Source: Puniceicoccaceae bacterium (GTDB taxonomy: Bacteria > Verrucomicrobiota > Verrucomicrobiia > Opitutales > Coraliomargaritaceae). Taken from it: a DNA stretch of 64,000 nt. Shown piece after piece: positions 53,729 to 61,300 of this stretch (within the stretch, counting starts at the first letter, position 1; every line of letters starts with the position of its first letter). The notes under the pieces were generated by a model. That model made no database searches and had not been told where the DNA came from. It was given only the letters and a program-made list of their open reading frames with translations. The DNA is taken from the NCBI GenBank assembly GCA_002729725.1, contig PBYS01000060.1, positions 1 to 64,000 of the forward strand. The letters are read 5' to 3'. Made by a program: the position numbers and the translations under genes.

Positions 53729-55329
53729 GGATTTGTAATAGGGATCGGCTCGGATTGGTGAATGGATTCAAAATAGTTACTGACTGCAAATTTGACAGAA
53801 TCAGGGATGTCGTCGCGTTGCACAAAGGATTCAAACTGACGCTGATGCTCGCGGGCCACGGCTTGCGTGCTGCGCTGCGAACTGCCGCTGCCACTCGCAG
53901 CGTCCTCGATCATACCTTGCGAAGGGCCGCCATTTTTCTGCCCTTGAAGGCTGCTCAGCTCACTGCCTTGCAATAAAGGATCACTGCCCTCACGGCGCGA
54001 CGCGTCTGTCCCCTCGCCTGCTTGCTGTCCATTGCCAGGCTGTTGGCCTGAGCCGGGCTGCATACTTGCAACTTGGCCACTCGCATAGGCCTGCGCTTGA
54101 TTGAGTAAATTCCGGAATTCTGACAACTGTTGCTGTGCCTTTTGTCGCGCCTGCATCTTGGTCATTTGCTGGCCGATTTGTTGCATCTTTTCCCCGATTT
54201 GGGAATTACAGGCCTGACATGCGTCAGCTTGATCGGCCTGCCCCCTCTTCTGCTGCTCTACAAGCTTTTCCATTTGCTGCGCCGCGGCATCCAAATCACT
54301 CAATAGACCGTCCATCGAATTTGGATCGGCAGTGCTGGCCTCTGCCTGACTGCCGGACTGAGCCGCTTTCGCATCGGGCTGTGCGGCCTGACTGGCTTGT
54401 GCCATCGGCTTTGAGACGTGACGCAATCGAGCCAACTGTTTTTCAAGTTCGCTCAAGTCGGACAGCTGCGCCGCGTCTGGCGCCAATTCGCCCAGCGCTT
54501 CCCCAGCCTGCTGGTATGCCTTCGCTTTCAAATCTTTTGCCAGTTGGCGTGCATCCGGACTCGGAGTCGTCTGGAGAGCCTCAGCGACTGCCTGCAGCAC
54601 TGCTTCGTCCGCACGTTGGTCCATGGCTTCCATTCGTTCACTCACCTGCAACTCCAAGCGCGCCAATTGCCGCATGGCATCACGCGTATCTTCGGCGGGC
54701 TCCAACGCGTCCACCGCTTCACGCAAGGCATTTAAGTCAATCGCCTCTTGCTCCGCCTCATCTAAGGATGCTTCCAATGCATCGATCCAAGCGTCCAGCG
54801 CATCACGTGTGACTTCACTTTTAGCGAGGCTTTCCCGTGCCGCTCGCTGCGCAGACAGCACCTGATCAGATGGCGGTATTTGAGCGAGCCCAATCAACAG
54901 TAGCATCAAAGCAGCGCATGCAAGTAACAGCCGACGCGGCAAAGCTAAGGGCATCTGCGCAGCCGACAAAGAGGCAACTGCTGTATCCGCTTGAGCCATT
55001 ACCAGGCGATGTGCCTCAGTCGGGCTGGAGAGTCGTTTGAAGTGATAGGCACTCACCAACACATCTTTCAGACCGAAAAAGGAATCCGCAGTGCGTGCTG
55101 CCGCTTCCCGATCACTCAGCCGCAGCCAGGCAAATAGCGCGCCGACACACAATGCCACTGCCAAAAAGATACCATAGCTCTGCCAAACGACGGCATGGCC
55201 ACGCACTAGAAAACTGCCCGCGTAGAGCACGGCCGCGCAGGCAGCCATGAACAAACACCAAACCCAGGCACGCAGTATGCGCCCGACATTTAGGCGCTTA
55301 CGTATTTGAGTAATAAAGAGCTCGCTCAT
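53725..55329 (-). CDS. Membrane-anchored coiled-coil protein with central CxxC
   Basis: 534 residues with no family I can name. Two membrane segments (20-42 and 49-69) and a third (132-151) anchor a long helical part (155-300) rich in Ala/Glu. Another coil (340-410) is interrupted by ACQACNSQIGE (C371, C374), a CxxC at the middle of a helix-turn-helix, like a zinc hook. The rest (420-490) is Gln/Gly-rich and flexible, then a last helix. It begins 3 nt after the TPR gene and overlaps moxR, so it belongs to the operon and probably holds the complex in the membrane. The topology recalls the DUF4175-type proteins near MoxR, but I cannot prove kinship. Confidence 0.75.
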   Translation of the reverse strand: MSELFITQIRKRLNVGRILRAWVWCLFMAACAAVLYAGSFLVRGHAVVWQSYGIFLAVALCVGALFAWLRLSDREAAARTADSFFGLKDVLVSAYHFKRLSSPTEAHRLVMAQADTAVASLSAAQMPLALPRRLLLACAALMLLLIGLAQIPPSDQVLSAQRAARESLAKSEVTRDALDAWIDALEASLDEAEQEAIDLNALREAVDALEPAEDTRDAMRQLARLELQVSERMEAMDQRADEAVLQAVAEALQTTPSPDARQLAKDLKAKAYQQAGEALGELAPDAAQLSDLSELEKQLARLRHVSKPMAQASQAAQPDAKAAQSGSQAEASTADPNSMDGLLSDLDAAAQQMEKLVEQQKRGQADQADACQACNSQIGEKMQQIGQQMTKMQARQKAQQQLSEFRNLLNQAQAYASGQVASMQPGSGQQPGNGQQAGEGTDASRREGSDPLLQGSELSSLQGQKNGGPSQGMIEDAASGSGSSQRSTQAVAREHQRQFESFVQRDDIPDSVKFAVSNYFESIHQSEPIPITNP

Positions 55330-55332
55330 CGT

Positions 55333-58300
55333 TTAATCTTCGGCTGTCAACTGCGCTTGCAATTGCGCTGCCTGAGTGGCTGCCTCGTCGGAAAAACAAT
55401 CAGCAGGCGTGCTTTCAAGCAATTGTAAAGCTCGCTTTACGCCGTTTGTTTGGGAACGCAGTAAAGTCACCATCTTCAAAGTGGCATCGCCAGCAGTCGT
55501 GCGAAAATCAGGATGACGCGTCAGCGCCGCTTCGCGGGCTCGAGTGAACCATAGAAGTGCTGCATCGGGATCACCGTCCTTCCCGCCATAGCTGTAATCT
55601 CCCAGCAGATAGGCCATCCATGGCTCACGTGGATGCGACTCTGAGATCAACTCCGTCAACAATTCGGTCACTGCACGTCGTTTAAAGGTAGTCTCCCAGG
55701 TCAAACGTCCAAGTAGCGCATTTGGTCCATTCACCCAGCGCTGTTCATAGAAGTTGGGGTTCATCAGCAGCAGTCCTAATGCAGTCTTTAAGCGCCTGCG
55801 ATCCGCAGCGTTTGTCCCCGAGCCAATGCCGTCGTCTACATTGGAAAGACAACGCTCGTCATACTCATCGAGCTGTTCGTCTAAGATTGGATTGGATAAA
55901 TCCGCGCGCATCGCCTCAGTCATTTCCTGCCCTGGCGCGACCACTTGCTGCGCCATCAGATGAAACAAATATCCACGAAACTGGTTACGTGCATTGCGTG
56001 TAAAGGAACTATTACAATACAAGCGGCAAAGGGCCTGAGACACTGGCAACCATTGACTCAAGTCATGGCCATCCTGCGCGGCTACTTGATCGAGAAAGCT
56101 GATATATAATGCAGTATGTAATTTATAAATATAAGGGCGTATCCAGCTATATTCACTCGATCCAAAGACCATGCTCTGCATCGCTTCGAGCTCAGCAAGC
56201 GGCCAAGCGAGATCACCATGTTTGGCCTGAAGACTGAGCCGCTTTGTATATAAACTCAATCGATTGCGATCGAGCTTCCTTTTTTTCATCTTCGCCAAAA
56301 AGTCCTCCATCGAACAATCCTTAGTTTGCTCTACAACCCACTCGAATGCCAAATCTGCAGTGACATCGTCGTCAGTTAACACATCCAGCAACTTATCCGC
56401 GCCAGGGTCCTTGGCGTGCTCTGAATAACTTTGGAATAATGCCTGACAACGTGCCGAACGGTTGGGTTCACCCGCAGCCAATGGAAACTGCTTGGAGTCC
56501 ACTAAGACTGACACCGTGACAGCCACACGATAACGTTGCACCGGATCTTCCAAGCGCTCCAACAACTTCGGTAAGTGCGCATGCACTTTAGAGTCATAGC
56601 CAAAGCTGTATTCGCGATAGCCCAATAAGTCCTGCTTTTCGAGTTGATCCACCGCGATCTCATACAGCTCATAGCGCAGAAGCCAGAGCAAGACATCTAC
56701 ATTCGCCCATTTACTTTCAGGGAAATGCTTCGCCAAATTCACAACCGACTCAGCATCCCCCAGTTTCATTGAAAGCAATACGGCCCACGTCAGCGTGCGA
56801 TTCACGTCATAACTCGACTTCGGATTTTCAACTGCCAGTAAAGCCGCCACCCACTCATCTTTAAGCGTTTGCACCACGGCATTGTTTGCATCCGCAAGCT
56901 TCTCTCGATAGATGTATTTCAGGAACACATTCCCGACATAGCCGTCGAACAAGTCATAGCCCCGTTCAATATACGAAGTTAGCATCTCGCAAGCGAGTTC
57001 GAGCGATTCCGGATCTCCTAATAATTTATATCTATTATTTCGTAAGCCTTGCGAAAAGATCTTAAAGCGCAGGGGAAATGGTAAAGATGCATCCTTGAGC
57101 ACAGACTCCCACTGAGCTCGCAGTAAGGGATTGCGCGGATCACGATCTCCGTTATCTCGCACGAGTAAGCCCAATATGAAGCAACGCACCATGATAGAAT
57201 CGGACTCAGCAAGTGCAGCCAGCCACTCCGCTTGATCAAAATCTACCGACTTTGGGTTGATCGTCACCGCATAAGTAAACACCGACAAGGCTCCTATCTG
57301 AGCCGCCATGGGATCGCTCAATGTTGCTTCCATTTTCTTGAGTTCAGCCGCAAAGGCCTGCAGTTGTGCACTCTCCCCGCCCTCCACATCTGCGATAAAA
57401 TCAGTATAAAGCGCCTTCCAATGCGCAGTAAACGGACGTAACTTTGTGCCCCAGTCCTGGGCTCCGTCCTTTGAATTTAGCATAACCGCAGTCGCCTGTA
57501 ACAAGGTCTTCGTATCCACATCCTTTTGCTTGAGCATTTGCTTTGCTTGAAGCTCACGAATCCAATCGGCGCGTGGATGGCTGGCGCTCAGCACCCGCGG
57601 GAATACCGCATTTAAATCAATGATCTCATCCTCACTGGAGTAGTTCAGTTGGCTCACCAATGCATCCGCGCCGCTGCTCCATAGCGTGGTGACCAGTGCA
57701 GGTTCAGATAGCAGGTGCCTCAACAGCAGCTGACGCTTGCCTGCATCCTCCGGCTTACGTCCCGCAACATTCCCCACATACCTAAAAATCCTTTCCGGCG
57801 ACGACCAACTCGCCTGCATCGCGGCAATCTGATTTTTGACAGTATCCGGCAATTCGTCGCCAATCGACTCTGCTTCTCCAGCTCCCACGTTGGCAACGAG
57901 ATACATGAGGTAGCATGTGGCCAAATGATCATAATAGGTCGAATTAGGCTGCATCGCAGTTTGCAACATCACACGTAACAAGGGCAGATACGCCTGCCAC
58001 TCCTCCGCAGTGCGTGCCTCCGCGCCCTCAAAAATGCTGAGCTTGAGCCCGTCTTGCATGTCGTTGCGCACCTTTCGCAGATCATTATGTTCAGGCATGC
58101 CTTCCATTTGGGCAAATAACGCTGTGATTCGCTCGAAATTGCCTGCTTTGATGTCGGCTTGCAGTAGATATTTGAGCAGCTGTAAACGCTCTTGCGCGAG
58201 ACGACGCCCATCCGAGTCACCTGATTTGGACTGTGCTAACAAGGCCTCAAAATCAGCATCTCCGACCAGTGTTTCCAAAAACGGAATCGCCAGCGTCAGA

Positions 58301-61300
58301 TCTGTCGCCACTTCACACAAGCGAGCTAACTGCCGACTTGCTTGCGGGGTATCCCGATGCGGGCCGAATGCTGCGAGCGGGGTCTCAGCGCGCTGTGATA
58401 ATAGCGGCACTTCCGACTCATGCAAGTCGCTCGCATCTTGCAGGCTGCTCAGAGAAAAGTTCAATTGATACTTAACAGTCGGGTTGGTGATGCGGTTCAA
58501 ATACTCAGGCAAATGCCTGTGCAGTGCCTGCGTGTATCGCATGCCACTGTTCGTACTAAATGTGCCGTCCCTCGCAGTGATCCGTATCGCTTCTTCGATT
58601 TCACCCGCCTCGATGAGTGCGAAGAGTATCCGCGCATCACCATCGATCAGTCCAAAATATTGACGCGTCAACTGGCGCACGGTCGCGCTCTCTCCCAAGT
58701 CCACGGCAATCGCGATCACCGCCCGAACCGCTTTCTTCGCGTTGTCCTGATCCTGCTGATGAATCTGTGTCGGCAGTTGTTGAACCAGCTTAGGCAATAA
58801 AGGAAGCAGCGATTCTCGCCAGGATGATTGCAGGTGCTCTCCTTGTAAGCGCCACAACATTTCGGCCCAGTCGTCATTAAACGCAGGGCGCCCCGCATCT
58901 ACATACGCCTCCAGCACATGGGCCACCGACACCGCGAGTACAGCTTGCTCGATAAAACGTGGCTCATTATAATGTAGAAATACATTTAACAGCCCCAGCT
59001 TCGCTTCTAAGCTGAGCTGTGCATCTGCCAATAGATCCGCTAAGGCCTGAGCTGCACGTAGTTCGCGTTCTAACTGCGCTTGTTTGACCTCAGCCAATGC
59101 TTCTTTGGTTTTAGCCGCATCTAAGTCTCGATCCGACTGACGCGCCATCTGTGCGAGCAGCGAAGCCCCAAACACGCGCTCCAGCACACTTGATTCCGCA
59201 TTCAATGCGGTGACAGCCGACACCACAGATGCCTCTTCTTCACCTTGTTTGAGACGCACACGATTGCGGCTAAATTGCGCCAAGCCTGCGGCTAGGATCG
59301 CTTGCTGCTCTGGCGTTTCCATTTGCAGCGCAAGCTCTGGCAGCACTGCAATAATGCTGGCATAATCTGCCTGCAGTGAACCCAATTTAGACTCGAAGAC
59401 CGTCTGCCATAGGCGCGCGACATTTTCTGAAAACTGTCGATCCAACAAGCTCACATATGGGTCACCCTGAGCTTGTAGCAATGCGTAGAATTGACTCAGT
59501 GGAAGCAGGGCCTCTTCATTGTTACGTCCACGGTTGAGCGGAGCATTCCAGATTCGACGGCGCTCATAGATTCGTTGCCGCTCCGCTAAAGCTTTGCTCT
59601 GCATTTGATACTGCAGTTCGCGCTTGGACCACTGCGCAAACAACTTCGCACATAGTTCCGGATCGACTAAGCAGTAGCTCTCGATCCACTTGTATACAGA
59701 TTGTTTTTCTGAGCTATAGCGATTTGGATCCATCGCGGCATCCTCTGAGAGATACGCCTGCATGACTGCGAATCTCTCCGCATTGAAAATCTCTATCATC
59801 GATTGAACCACCGGTGAATCGGCCTCGGTCGACGTGCCAGGACGGAGCCAATATTTATACAAAAATGCCAACTCGGCGCGACGTGACTCAGGCAGTGCGA
59901 AAAAGCTTTCAGCCTCGGCTTCGATGGCCGCAATCGCGAGCTCACGTCCTTCTTGTTGCAGCATAAATGCCGCCAGCAATTGCGCGCCAAAACCGCGCTG
60001 TTTCAATTCAGCGATAAATGCTTTTTTCATTTCGCCCTTCGCCTCGCCCGTGAAATCTATCATCCGTAAGGACTGCTCATAGACCACGGTGTTACGATTG
60101 GTGGGAAATGCCTCTGCTAAATCACCCAATTGCAAGCTTTGCTGATCTAAAGCAATCAGGGGATCAAAGCTGGCCAAGTCAGTGAACAGCTGTTGTGCCT
60201 CACACCACTCCAAGGCAGACGACACGGATGTGAAATTTCTGAGTTGCCCCGACAATTGGTTGCCCAAATAATTAGGACTCCCGATGCCATTGCGATTGCC
60301 ATAACGAATGATGGCGAGCGTTAAATCACGCGACTGCCCCAGCTGTTGCATCAAATGATAATACCGATTCGGTGACTTCACATTCATACCATAGCTATAA
60401 TGGTTGGTCCTAGGTTGCCGCACCAGCGCCTCCCAGCCCGCACGCGGTCCCATCGCATCCTCTGCCAGTCGGTTGAAGTATTCCTCTAGCAAGTCAGGCT
60501 GACCCAAGCTCAATAAGCTGAGTGCGAAATCACGAATCCGCTCAATATCCTGCGCCTGCCATTGATACGAATTCTGCGCTTTGGGCAGATAATGTGGCAT
60601 GAGCAGCGAGAGTGCCGCTTTACGATCTGAGACATGTCGAACCGACTCCAGCATCAAAGCACTGCGTGCAGATGTTGCGGAATCCGAAGACTCCGCCTGC
60701 CACTCTTGCAATTCCTCAATAACATTGGTTGAAGCAGCGTCGGCAAAAACAATATCCGCAAAAAAGCGTAAATCTTGCGCGTATTCGGGGTTCACCGTTT
60801 CGAATTTGGCCTGTAATGCGCGCAATGCAGACTCTCCTTGCTGCGCTGTCATCGCTGCCAAATACACGATCGGTTGCACGCTCGATTCCAGCGCTTGACC
60901 ATGATACCTGGCTCCATTGCTCACGTAAGCCCAAGGTCCAGCAGAGTGTTGCAACGTGACTTTTGCGGATGACTCCCTCTGAGAGCGACACAATACCGCG
61001 GCACGAGCTAGCGCGAGTAAGTCCGGAGTCTCCAGTGGTTCGTCCAAGATCTCATGTTTACGATAAATCAACATGAAGCCTTGTTCCGCGGTATCCGGAT
61101 GGCGCAACATTGCCTCACAAAGATCCTTATACGCGCGAGCACGCTGCACTTCCAGTTCAGCCCCCTTTCCTTTCAAGTCCAACTGGCGACCGCGTTTCAC
61201 ATAACTCGGAAACGACATACTATCAATGTGAGTGCGCCCCGCAAATTGTAGGGCCAAATAGGGGGCCCAAGTAAAGTTTTGCGAACCATCCATTGCAGGA

